Source: Aquariibacter sp964433315 (GTDB taxonomy: Bacteria; Pseudomonadota; Gammaproteobacteria; Burkholderiales; Burkholderiaceae_C). Taken from it: 24,097 nt of DNA. The notes under the pieces are model-generated. The model made no database searches and had not been told where the DNA came from. It saw only the letters and a list, made by a program, of their open reading frames with translations. The DNA is taken from contig CAYSQO010000029.1 of assembly GCA_964433315.1 (NCBI GenBank), positions 1 through 24,097 on the forward strand. Reading direction: 5' to 3'. Position 1 is the first letter of the stretch. Each line of letters opens with the position of its first letter. Below, piece by piece: positions 8,189-15,002 of the stretch. The position numbers and the translations under genes were made by a program.

Positions 8189-8620
8189 TCAAGCCCGCAG
8201 CGGTGGAGCCCGAGGAGAGGCCCCGACCCCGTCAGGACAGCCTCCCAGCGCCTCCTCGGCCCCGCGGGCGGGACAGCTCCCGGCAATCCGGAGCGGTCGA
8301 GCCGCGATGCCTTCCACCGGGGGCAGCCCCAGCCCCAGCCCGAGCGGGCAGCTGCTGCAAGCCAGGACACAGGCGAGGCAGGCCTGCGCATGACCGTCAC
8401 CTGCCGGCTTGGGGGACGGGGCGTCTGGGTACGGCAGTGCTACCTTTGTCGCGGAGAACGCCAGCGAAAGGGCCGCCGGGCTGCGGCAGACTTCCCGCCA
8501 GGGCTCCTGTGCACCCGAGCGAAGCCAGGTGCTCAGCCCGGGGAGCAGCAACGCCAGCAGCATCGCCCCAAGGACGATGCGGAGCAGGCTGCGGGACCGC
8601 AGGAGAGGAACAGGCGACAT
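8189..8620 (-). CDS. Small DUF2946-like membrane-anchored or exported protein
   Basis: A 143-residue protein whose pattern resembles DUF2946. It has an N-terminal hydrophobic segment (about residues 11-32, RIVLGAMLLALLLPG), then WREVC with Cys45, then a central HAQACLACVLACSSC cluster around residues 77-91 and a proline/glycine-rich tail. The His plus repeated Cys suggest metal binding in the periplasm. DUF2946 genes are known next to TonB-dependent copper receptors in pseudomonads, and here the next gene is a TonB receptor. Its TGA (8191-8189) overlaps a TTG codon in the receptor frame. No good ribosome binding site precedes ATG 8620, and the family match is by pattern only. The gene-like composition and position make it more likely real than an antisense shadow, since it lies between two genes with no coding gene opposite. 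Confidence 0.65.
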   Translation of the reverse strand: MSPVPLLRSRSLLRIVLGAMLLALLLPGLSTWLRSGAQEPWREVCRSPAALSLAFSATKVALPYPDAPSPKPAGDGHAQACLACVLACSSCPLGLGLGLPPVEGIAARPLRIAGSCPARGAEEALGGCPDGVGASPRAPPLRA

Positions 8621-8680
8621 GAGACCGCGAAACAGGACGTGAAGAACCCACAGGGCTCGGCGGAACAGCCCGTGAGACTA

Positions 8681-8692
8681 TCGGGCGCCCGA
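8681..8692. promoter_or_regulatory. Perfect 12-bp palindrome in the divergent regulator/uptake-operon spacer
   Basis: TCGGGCGCCCGA is its own reverse complement. It lies in the 117-base spacer (8621-8737) between the DUF2946-like gene and the AraC-type regulator. It directly abuts ACTATC, which reads GATAGT on the minus strand and GACTAT on the plus strand, both weak -10 candidates. Position makes it an operator candidate, but 12-bp palindromes arise often by chance at this base composition. Confidence 0.25.
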
Positions 8693-8737
8693 GGGATGCG
8701 CCACGACTTCCAGCCCCCTTTTCAAGACATCCGGTCC

Positions 8738-9709
8738 ATGACGCAACGCCTTGCCTTCCTGGTCTATCCGGGCTTTCAACTGCTGGACGTCACCGGGCCG
8801 CTGACGGTCTTCGAGGCCGCCGAATCCCATGTGCCTGGGGCCTACACTTGGCGGTTGGTGGCGCCGCAGGCCGGGCCCGTGATCAGCAGCAGCGGGGTCC
8901 CGCTGGTAGCCGAAGCCCTTCCGGAGCCGGACACGGTCGACCGGGTCATCGTCTCGGGCGGCCTGGGGGTGGGGGCAGCCCTTGAACAAGCCGCCCTGCT
9001 GGGCTGGCTGCAGGCCGTGGCGGACGCCGGAGCTTTGCTTGCCAGCGTCTGCAGCGGCAGCCTGCTGCTGGCTGGCACCGGCCTGCTGGACGGGCGTCGG
9101 GCCACCACCCACTGGGCACGGTCCCAGACCTTCCGCGAGCGCTTCCCCCGGGTGCATCTGGATGCAGACCGCATGCATGTGCGCGACGGCAGCTTCTGGA
9201 CCTCGGCGGGCGTGACCGCCGGCATCGACCTTGCGCTCGCCATGATCGGCGAAACACAGGGCGAAGAGCTGGCCCGCCAGGTGGCGCGGGACCTGGTCTT
9301 CTATCACCGGCGGCCCGGAGGCCAGTCGCAGTTCTCGACCCTGCTCGACATGTTCCCGGACGGCGCGCGGTTCGCCGCCCTGCTCGAGCATGTGCGCACC
9401 CATCTGCGCGAGCGCCACGCAGTGGCCGACCTGGCGGAGCGGGTCAACCTCGGGCCGCGGCATTTCGTGCGCGCCTTCACCGCCGAAATCGGCGTGGCGC
9501 CCTCCAAGGCGGTGGAGCGTCTGCGGGTCGAGGCGGCCCGTGCCGCCCTGGAGCGGGGCGAGCGCAGGCTGCGCGAGGTGGCCCTGGACTGCGGCTTCGG
9601 CCATGTCGAGCGCATGCGACGCAGCTTCATCCGCCAGCTGGGTCAGCCGCCTTCGGAGCTGCGGGCTGCCATCCGCCCGGAGCCAGTCACCGGTCTGCCC
9701 CCGGCATGA
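8738..9709 (+). CDS. GlxA-type transcriptional regulator (DJ-1/PfpI sensor domain plus AraC DNA-binding domain)
   Basis: A 323-residue cytoplasmic regulator. Residues about 4-190 are a DJ-1/PfpI domain with LLDVTGPLTVF near the start and Cys105 in the elbow ASVCSGS, followed by LLDGRRATTHW, as in GlxA regulators and isonitrile hydratase. Residues about 213-312 are an AraC-type double helix-turn-helix (VADLAERVNLGPRHFVRAF, then LREVALDCGFGHVERMRRSF). It diverges from the DUF2946/TonB/DJ-1-YHS operon, so control of that operon and of itself is the simplest inference. Its sensor domain is homologous along its length to the exported DJ-1 protein of the same locus. The start is ATG 8738, where the DJ-1 fold begins. 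No strong ribosome binding site is seen. The stop overlaps the next gene's start (ATGA). Confidence 0.93.
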   Translation: MTQRLAFLVYPGFQLLDVTGPLTVFEAAESHVPGAYTWRLVAPQAGPVISSSGVPLVAEALPEPDTVDRVIVSGGLGVGAALEQAALLGWLQAVADAGALLASVCSGSLLLAGTGLLDGRRATTHWARSQTFRERFPRVHLDADRMHVRDGSFWTSAGVTAGIDLALAMIGETQGEELARQVARDLVFYHRRPGGQSQFSTLLDMFPDGARFAALLEHVRTHLRERHAVADLAERVNLGPRHFVRAFTAEIGVAPSKAVERLRVEAARAALERGERRLREVALDCGFGHVERMRRSFIRQLGQPPSELRAAIRPEPVTGLPPA

Positions 9710-10320
9710 AGAGGCCCCTGATGCCCCGCGCGTTGGCGGTGCCCCCCGTGGCGGCCGGTCTGCCCGTGGCCTTGACGGGCCTGGGCCTCCTGCTCGCCAT
9801 GCCGGCCCACGCCGACTGCATCGACGACGCCGCCCGCGCCCATGGCGTGAACCGCCACGTGCTGCGGGCGATCGGCTGGCACGAGTCGCGGCTGCGCAGC
9901 GCGGCCGAGCACCGCAACCGCAACGGCACGGTGGACCTGGGGGCGTTCCAGATCAACAGCATCCACCTGCCGCGCCTGCAGGCGCAGGGCCTGGAGGCGG
10001 CGGATCTCAAGCACGGCTGCACCGCCGCGCAGGTGGCGGCAGCCCATTACCGCGGCCTCGTCGAGCGCCACGGCAACACCTGGCGCGCCGTGGGCGCCTA
10101 CCACTCCGAGGCCACGCCGGCCCGGCAGCACTGGTATGCGCAGCAGATCGCCCAGGTGCTGGTCGGCTGGGGCCTGCTGCCCCCGGGCACCCGGCCCTTC
10201 GAGGGCCGACCGGTGCTGCGGCCCGGCCAGCCGGCGGCGCCGGCGGGCGGCCCGGTGGGGCCTCAGCCGCGGCCGGCGACGGCGCGGGCGGCCTCGGCCA
10301 CCAGCTCGGGGCCGCGGTAG
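9706..10320 (+). CDS. Small lytic transglycosylase (SLT/IagB-VirB1 type)
   Basis: A 204-residue periplasmic muramidase-like enzyme that cleaves peptidoglycan between MurNAc and GlcNAc. Residues 1-36 form a signal peptide ending AHA-D. The SLT domain (about 38-155) has DCIDDAARAHGVN, the catalytic Glu60 in GWHESRLRS, GTVDLGAFQINS (74-85), and GNTWRAVGAYHSE in place of the usual AYNAG. This resembles the specialised IagB/VirB1 group that opens cell wall for envelope machines, though no secretion genes are near. ATG 9706 overlaps the regulator stop by 4 bases. An alternative ATG at 9721 has GAAGAGG 6 bases upstream and may be the true start. The last 58 bases overlap the end of pyrD on the opposite strand, and that tail is low-complexity. 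Confidence 0.85.
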   Translation: MKRPLMPRALAVPPVAAGLPVALTGLGLLLAMPAHADCIDDAARAHGVNRHVLRAIGWHESRLRSAAEHRNRNGTVDLGAFQINSIHLPRLQAQGLEAADLKHGCTAAQVAAAHYRGLVERHGNTWRAVGAYHSEATPARQHWYAQQIAQVLVGWGLLPPGTRPFEGRPVLRPGQPAAPAGGPVGPQPRPATARAASATSSGPR

Positions 10321-11306
10321 ATCAGGCCGGTGTAGAGCTGCACCAGGTCGGCGCCGGCGGCAATCTTGGCCCGCGCGTCCTCGCCGCTCAGCACCCCGCC
10401 CACGCCGATGATGGGGAAGCCCGGGCCCAGGGCGGCACGCAACTGCGCGATCACGCGGTTGCTGGCCGCAAAGACCGGCCGGCCGGAGAGGCCACCCGCC
10501 TCCTGCGCATGCGGCAGGCCGGCCACGGCGTCCCGGGCCAGGGTGGTGTTGGTGGCGATCACGCCGTCCAGGCCGTGCTTCTGCAGCGTCGCGGCGATGA
10601 CGGCGACCTGGGCCTCGTCCAGGTCCGGTGCGATCTTCAGGAAGATCGGCACCTGGCGGCCGTGCTGCACGGCCAGCTCGGCCCGGCGCGCCTGCAGGGC
10701 GCCGAGCAGGCCGTCGAGCGCCTCGTCGCTCTGCAGGCTGCGCAGGTTCTGGGTGTTGGGGCTGGAGATGTTGACCGTCACATAGTCGGCATGCGGATAG
10801 ACGCCGGCCAGGCCGATCAGGTAGTCGTCGACCGCGCGCTCGATGGGCGTGGCGGCGTTCTTGCCGATGTTCAGGCCGAGCAGGCCGCCGGCGGCCCGGA
10901 AGCGCCGGGCGCGCTGCACGTTGGCGAGGAAGGCCTCCAGGCCCTCGTTGTTGAAGCCCAGGCGGTTGATCAGGGCCTGGCGCGCGGGCAGGCGGAACAT
11001 GCGCGGCTTGGGGTTGCCGGGCTGGCCCAGCGGGGTGACGGTGCCGACCTCGATGAAGCCGAAGCCCATGTCGCCCAGGCCGTCGATGCAGCGGCCGTTC
11101 TTGTCCAGGCCGGCGGCCAGGCCGATGCGGTTGGGAAAGCGCAGGCAGGCGACGGTGACCGGGTCCTGCACCCGGGCCTGGGTCCAGAGGCAGCGGGCCG
11201 GCGTGTCCTGCAGCCGGGCGAGGCTGCCGAGCGTGAGCTCGTGGGCATGCTCCGGGTCGAGGCCGAAGAGGAAGGGGCGGGTCAGGGCGTAGGGAATCAG
11301 GGCCAT
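10263..11306 (-). CDS. pyrD: Dihydroorotate dehydrogenase (quinone), class 2
   Basis: A 347-residue FMN enzyme on the inner face of the cytoplasmic membrane that oxidises dihydroorotate to orotate with quinone as acceptor, in pyrimidine synthesis. The N-terminal amphipathic helices (residues 1-45, starting MALIPYALTRPFLFGLDPE) are the class 2 membrane extension. Visible motifs are GLAAGLDKNG (62-71), FIEVGTVTPLGQPGNPKPRMFRL (84-106), NRLGFNN (114-120) and VNISSPNTQNLR (178-189), which holds the class 2 catalytic serine at 181-182. KIAPDL (224-229), TNTT (252-255), GGLSG (271-275) and IIGVGGV (299-305) follow. Length and start agree with the family. It diverges from rpiA with 102 bases between, and a GACAAT 6 bases before the ATG suggests a leaderless transcript. 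Its last codons overlap the transglycosylase gene. Confidence 0.97.
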   Translation of the reverse strand: MALIPYALTRPFLFGLDPEHAHELTLGSLARLQDTPARCLWTQARVQDPVTVACLRFPNRIGLAAGLDKNGRCIDGLGDMGFGFIEVGTVTPLGQPGNPKPRMFRLPARQALINRLGFNNEGLEAFLANVQRARRFRAAGGLLGLNIGKNAATPIERAVDDYLIGLAGVYPHADYVTVNISSPNTQNLRSLQSDEALDGLLGALQARRAELAVQHGRQVPIFLKIAPDLDEAQVAVIAATLQKHGLDGVIATNTTLARDAVAGLPHAQEAGGLSGRPVFAASNRVIAQLRAALGPGFPIIGVGGVLSGEDARAKIAAGADLVQLYTGLIYRGPELVAEAARAVAGRG

Positions 11307-11312
11307 GGGCGG

Positions 11313-11318
11313 ATTGTC
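11313..11318 (-). promoter_or_regulatory. Candidate -10 element placing the pyrD transcript start at its ATG
   Basis: On the minus strand GACAAT is followed by only 6 bases before the pyrD ATG at 11306, so a sigma-70 start would fall on or next to the start codon. No ribosome binding site can fit. The 13 bases CGACAATCCGCCC are identical to those upstream of ettA. No -35 consensus is visible. Confidence 0.4.
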
Positions 11319-11408
11319 GGCCAGCGGCGCAGGGCGGGACGGCGCAGGCCGAGGGGCCGGGTAAGCTCGCGCCTCGTTGATCGCTCCGCTCTCCTGCCCT
11401 TCCTCCCT

Positions 11409-12077
11409 ATGACTTCCGACGAACTCAAGGCCCTGGTGGGCCGTGCTGCCCTGGCCGAAATCCCCGAGGTGCCCGGTGGCGCCGTCATCGGCGTGGGCAC
11501 CGGCTCGACCGTGAACTGCTTCATCGACGCGCTGGCCACCGTCAAGCACAGGGTGCGCGCGGCCGTGTCCAGCTCCGAGGCCAGCAGCGCACGGCTGCGT
11601 GCGCACGGCATCGCGGTGGTGGAGGCGGCCGAGGTCGAGCGCCTGGGCGTCTACATCGACGGGGCCGACGAGATTGACCCGCGCGGCCACATGATCAAGG
11701 GCGGCGGCGCCGCGCTGACGCGGGAGAAGATCGTCGCCGACCTGGCCGAGCGCTTCGTCTGCATCGCCGATGCGAGCAAGCGGGTCGAGGTGCTGGGCCG
11801 CTTTCCGCTGCCGGTCGAGGTGATCGGCCACGCCGCCGCGCAGATCACCCGCCGCTTTGCCGCCCTGGGCGGCACCGCCACCCTGCGGGTCGGCGTGACG
11901 ACCGACAACGGCCACCCCATCCTGGACGTCCGCGGCCTGGTGATCACCGATCCGGCCGCCCTGGAAGCGGAGGTCAACCAGTGGCCCGGCGTGGTCTGCG
12001 TGGGCATCTTCGCCCGCCACAAGGCCAGCGTCTGCCTGCTCGGCACGCCGCAGGGCGTGGAGACGCTGCGCTACTGA
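11409..12077 (+). CDS. rpiA: Ribose-5-phosphate isomerase A
   Basis: A 222-residue cytoplasmic enzyme that interconverts ribose 5-phosphate and ribulose 5-phosphate in the pentose phosphate and Calvin pathways. The phosphate-binding GVGTGSTV (28-35) and SSSEASSARL (54-63) are present. The catalytic motifs are YIDGADEID (82-90, Asp84 and Asp87) and KGGGAALTREKI (97-108, Lys97 and Glu106). The C-terminal DNGHPILDV and GVVCVGIFA match RpiA throughout, and length matches the family (about 220). The start ATG at 11409 gives the usual MTSDELK opening. The sequence before it is pyrimidine-rich and lacks a clear ribosome binding site. It diverges from pyrD and converges on prlC. Confidence 0.97.
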   Translation: MTSDELKALVGRAALAEIPEVPGGAVIGVGTGSTVNCFIDALATVKHRVRAAVSSSEASSARLRAHGIAVVEAAEVERLGVYIDGADEIDPRGHMIKGGGAALTREKIVADLAERFVCIADASKRVEVLGRFPLPVEVIGHAAAQITRRFAALGGTATLRVGVTTDNGHPILDVRGLVITDPAALEAEVNQWPGVVCVGIFARHKASVCLLGTPQGVETLRY

Positions 12078-12087
12078 GGACGCGTCC

Positions 12088-12118
12088 GGCCGGCCGGCCC
12101 CTGCCCGGGCCGCCGGCC
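12088..12118. terminator. Strong GC hairpin between convergent rpiA and prlC
   Basis: The 13 bases at 12088-12100 pair with 12107-12118 around a 6-base loop, with one bulged C. The stem is made only of G and C. It lies 11 bases after the rpiA stop and 8 bases from the prlC stop, so it could serve both genes. No T tract follows on either strand, so it would not be a classical intrinsic terminator. Confidence 0.45.
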
Positions 12119-12125
12119 GCGGCGT

Positions 12126-14189
12126 TCAGGCCATGCCCTGGTGGCGCAGCAGCGCGTCGATGCTCGGCTCGCGGCCGCGGAAGGCCTTGAAGCTCTCGAT
12201 CGCCGGGCGGCTGCCGCCGGCTTCGAGGATGGCCTCGCGGTAGCGGCGGCCGGTCTCGGGGTTGAGCACGCCGCTCTCCTCGAAGGCGCCGTAGGCGTCG
12301 GCCGAGAGCACCTCGGCCCACTTGTAGCTGTAGTAGCCCGCCGCGTAGCCGCCCGCGAAGATGTGCGAGAAGCTGTGCTGGAAGCGGTTGAAGGCCGGCG
12401 GCGGGTTCACCGACACCTCGGCCCGCACCGCGTCGAGCAGGCCCTGCACATCGGCCTCGCTGCCGGGCCGGGCGTGCAGCAGCATGTCGAAGAGCGAGAA
12501 CTCGATCTGCCGCAGCGTCATCAGCCCGCTGAGGTAGTTCTTGGCGGCCAGCATCTTGTCGAAGAGCGCACGCGGCAGCGGCTCGCCGGTTTCGGCATGG
12601 GCCGTCATGCCCTGCAGCACGGCCCACTCCCAGGCAAAGTTCTCCATGAACTGGCTGGGCAGCTCGACGGCATCCCACTCGACGCCGGAGATGCCGGCCA
12701 CGCCCGGGTCCTCGATGCGGGTCAGCAGGTGGTGCAGGCCGTGCCCGGTCTCGTGGAAGAGGGTGATGACCTCGTCGTGCGTCAGCAGCGCCGGCTTGCC
12801 GCCCACCGGCGCGGCGAAGTTGCAGACCAGATGCGCCACCGGCGTCTGCAGCCGGCCGTCGGGCCGGGCCCAGCGGCCCCGCACATCGTCCATCCAGGCG
12901 CCGGGGCGCTTGCCGGGGCGGGCGTAGGGGTCGAGGTAGAACTGGCCGACCAGTTCCGGCGCGGCGTCGCCGGCCTGGCGGGCCGGGCGCTCGATGCGGA
13001 AGAAGCGCACGTCGGGGTGCCAGGTCGGCGCCTCGTCCGGACGGATGCTGACCTCGAACAGCGTCTCGATGATGCCGAACAGGCCGGCCAGCACCTTGGC
13101 CTCGGTGAAGTAGGGCTTCACCTCCTGGTCGCTGAAGCTGTAGCGCACCTCCTTGAGCTTCTCGGCCACGAAGCTGAAGTCCCAGGGCTCCATCGCGTCC
13201 AGGCCCAGCTCGCTGGCGGCGAAGGCACGCAGCTCGGCCAGATCGCGCTCGGCATGCGGGCGCGCGCGGCGGGCCAGGTCGCGCAGGAAGTCGATGACCT
13301 GCTGCGGCGAGCCGGCCATCTTGGGCACCAGCGAGACCTCGGCGAAGTTGGCGTAGCCGAGCAGACGCGCCTCCTCCTGGCGCAGGGCCAGGATCTCGCG
13401 CATGACCGGGCCGTTGTCGCGCCCGGCCGTCTCGGCGGCCACCGCCTCCAGCTCGCTGGCGCGGGTGACGTAGGCGCGGTAGAGCTGCTCGCGCAGCGCG
13501 CGGTCGGTGGCGTACTGCATGACCGGGATATAGACCGGCATGTGCAGGCCGAGCTTGTGGCCTTCGAGGCCGGCCGCCCCGGCGGCGGCCCGGGTGGCGG
13601 ACAGCACGTCCTCCGGCACGCCGGCCAGGCGCTCGGCCGGAACGACCAGGCTGTAGGCGTCGGTCGCGTCCATCACATGCTCGCTGAAGGCCTGCTGCAG
13701 CTCGGCCTGGCGGGCCTGGATGGCGGCGTAGCGCGCGCGGGCCTCGCCTTGCAGTTCGGCCCCCGAGAGCACGAAGTCCCGCATCGCATTGCCCAGCGCG
13801 CGCTGGCGCGGCGCGCTCAAGCCCGCCGCCGCCGGGCCCTGGGCCACGGCCTTGTACTTGGCATAGAGCCGTTCGTCGGCGCCGAGCTCGGTGTAGAAGG
13901 CCGTCACGGCCGGCAGGGCCGCGTTGTAGGCCGCGCGCAGCTCGGGCGTGTCGGCCACGCTGTTGAGGTGGCCCACGGCGCCCCAGGCCCGGCCCAGGCG
14001 CTCGGTGGCCACGTCGAGCACAGCCGACAGGGCCTCGTAGTCCGCCGGCACCTCGGGGCCGACAGCCCGCTCCTGCGCGGCCCGGGCCTCGGCCAGCAGG
14101 GCGTCGATCGCGGGCTGGACATGCTCCGGCCGGATGGCGTCGAAGCGGGGCAGGGCGGCGGTGTCGAGCAGCGGGTTGGCGTGCGTCAT
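12126..14189 (-). CDS. prlC: Oligopeptidase A (M3 family zinc metallopeptidase)
   Basis: A 687-residue cytoplasmic peptidase that degrades short peptides, including cleaved signal peptides. The zinc site is clear: HETGH at 479-483 with the third ligand Glu509 in EWDAVELPSQ. The substrate-side GGYAAGYYSYKWAEVLSADAYGAF region near the C-terminus is typical of the M3 family. The N-terminal helical lid has FDAIRPEHVQPAI at 16-28. Length agrees with E. coli OpdA (680). The start ATG 14189 gives the conserved NPLL opening. A ribosome binding site is not obvious. It converges on rpiA and lies downstream of the response-regulator gene, separated from it by an intrinsic terminator, so it should have its own promoter in 14190-14317. 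Confidence 0.96.
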   Translation of the reverse strand: MTHANPLLDTAALPRFDAIRPEHVQPAIDALLAEARAAQERAVGPEVPADYEALSAVLDVATERLGRAWGAVGHLNSVADTPELRAAYNAALPAVTAFYTELGADERLYAKYKAVAQGPAAAGLSAPRQRALGNAMRDFVLSGAELQGEARARYAAIQARQAELQQAFSEHVMDATDAYSLVVPAERLAGVPEDVLSATRAAAGAAGLEGHKLGLHMPVYIPVMQYATDRALREQLYRAYVTRASELEAVAAETAGRDNGPVMREILALRQEEARLLGYANFAEVSLVPKMAGSPQQVIDFLRDLARRARPHAERDLAELRAFAASELGLDAMEPWDFSFVAEKLKEVRYSFSDQEVKPYFTEAKVLAGLFGIIETLFEVSIRPDEAPTWHPDVRFFRIERPARQAGDAAPELVGQFYLDPYARPGKRPGAWMDDVRGRWARPDGRLQTPVAHLVCNFAAPVGGKPALLTHDEVITLFHETGHGLHHLLTRIEDPGVAGISGVEWDAVELPSQFMENFAWEWAVLQGMTAHAETGEPLPRALFDKMLAAKNYLSGLMTLRQIEFSLFDMLLHARPGSEADVQGLLDAVRAEVSVNPPPAFNRFQHSFSHIFAGGYAAGYYSYKWAEVLSADAYGAFEESGVLNPETGRRYREAILEAGGSRPAIESFKAFRGREPSIDALLRHQGMA

Positions 14190-14317
14190 GGCGTCGGTTG
14201 CGGGGCGGAAGTCAGGAAGGATCGGCCGCGCGGTGCGCGCCGATGGGCTGGGATCATCGCAAGCCGGCGATGTTCCAGTCGTTGAAAGCCTTGATGCCGG
14301 AGATAGCGGGCCGGCAA

Positions 14318-14343
14318 GAAAAAGGCCGCGACGAGCGCGGCCT
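14318..14343 (-). terminator. Intrinsic terminator of the two-component operon
   Basis: On the minus strand an 8-bp stem (AGGCCGCG with CGCGGCCT, bases 14343-14336 and 14330-14323) encloses a 5-base loop and is followed by TTTTTC. It lies 33 bases after the response-regulator stop. It is the only hairpin in the window with a proper T tract. Confidence 0.9.
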
Positions 14344-14375
14344 GGCAGGACGGGGCGAGCGGCGCGGGTGCGGGC

Positions 14376-15002
14376 TCAGGCCTTGATCTGCTGGGCGCCC
14401 AGGGCGATCTTGAGCAGATCGGCCACCGTGTTGGCGTTGAGCTTCTCCATGATGTTGGCGCGATGCGCTTCCACCGTCTTGATGCTGATGCCCAGGTCGT
14501 CGGCGATCTGCTTGTTCAGGCGGCCGGCCACGATGCGCTCGAGCACCTGGCTCTCGCGGGTGGTCAGGCGCGAGAGCAGGGCCTCGCGGCTGGCCTGCTC
14601 CTGGTGCTGGCTGAAGGCCAGACGGGCCTGCTCGAACATGCGTTCGACGAGGTCGAGCAGCTCTTCTTCCTTGAAGGGCTTCTCGATGAAGTCGATGGCC
14701 CCCTTCTTCATGGTGGTCACCGCCATGGGCACGTCCCCGTGGCCGGTGATGAAGACGATGGGCAGCGGGCTCTTGCGCTCGATCAGGCGGTCCTGAAGTT
14801 CCAGGCCGCTCATGCCGTCCATGCGGATGTCGGCGATCAGGCAGGCCACCTCGCGGGGGTCGAAGCGCGACAGGAAGGATTCCGCGGAATCGAAGCACTT
14901 GACCCGGTAGTCCTTGCCCTCGAGCAACCACTGGAGGGAGTCGCGGACGGCCTCGTCGTCATCGACGACATAGACCGTGCCTTTCTTCGGGATCAGGCTC
15001 AT
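14376..15002 (-). CDS. FixJ-type response regulator, NarL/LuxR DNA-binding output
   Basis: A 208-residue cytoplasmic regulator. The receiver domain (about 8-122) has the acidic pocket DDDE (14-17), phosphoacceptor Asp58 in LIADIRMDGMSG, Thr86 in FITGHGD and Lys108 in IEKPF. The FixJ-like switch segment ITGHGDVPMAVTTMKKGAIDFIEKPF is complete. The C-terminal LuxR/GerE helix-turn-helix (about 143-205) has LTTRESQVLERIVAGRLNKQIADDLGIS followed by KTVEAHRANIMEKL. The ATG overlaps the kinase stop (ATGA), so the two are translationally coupled and cognate. Asp58 is intact, so phosphotransfer control is expected. The divergent position against aceE makes the pyruvate dehydrogenase operon a likely target, which is inference. 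Confidence 0.94.
   Translation of the reverse strand: MSLIPKKGTVYVVDDDEAVRDSLQWLLEGKDYRVKCFDSAESFLSRFDPREVACLIADIRMDGMSGLELQDRLIERKSPLPIVFITGHGDVPMAVTTMKKGAIDFIEKPFKEEELLDLVERMFEQARLAFSQHQEQASREALLSRLTTRESQVLERIVAGRLNKQIADDLGISIKTVEAHRANIMEKLNANTVADLLKIALGAQQIKA

Noticed and set aside
7864..8622. Plus-strand open frames opposite the DUF2946-like gene and the receptor start
   Set aside because: Their translations are Pro/Ala/Arg-rich without domain or signal. The minus-strand frame has a hydrophobic N-terminus and a Cys/His cluster in operon context.
12141..14285. 714-codon open frame opposite prlC
   Set aside because: It is a composition shadow of prlC, and its translation is repetitive Gly/Ala/His/Arg with no recognisable family.
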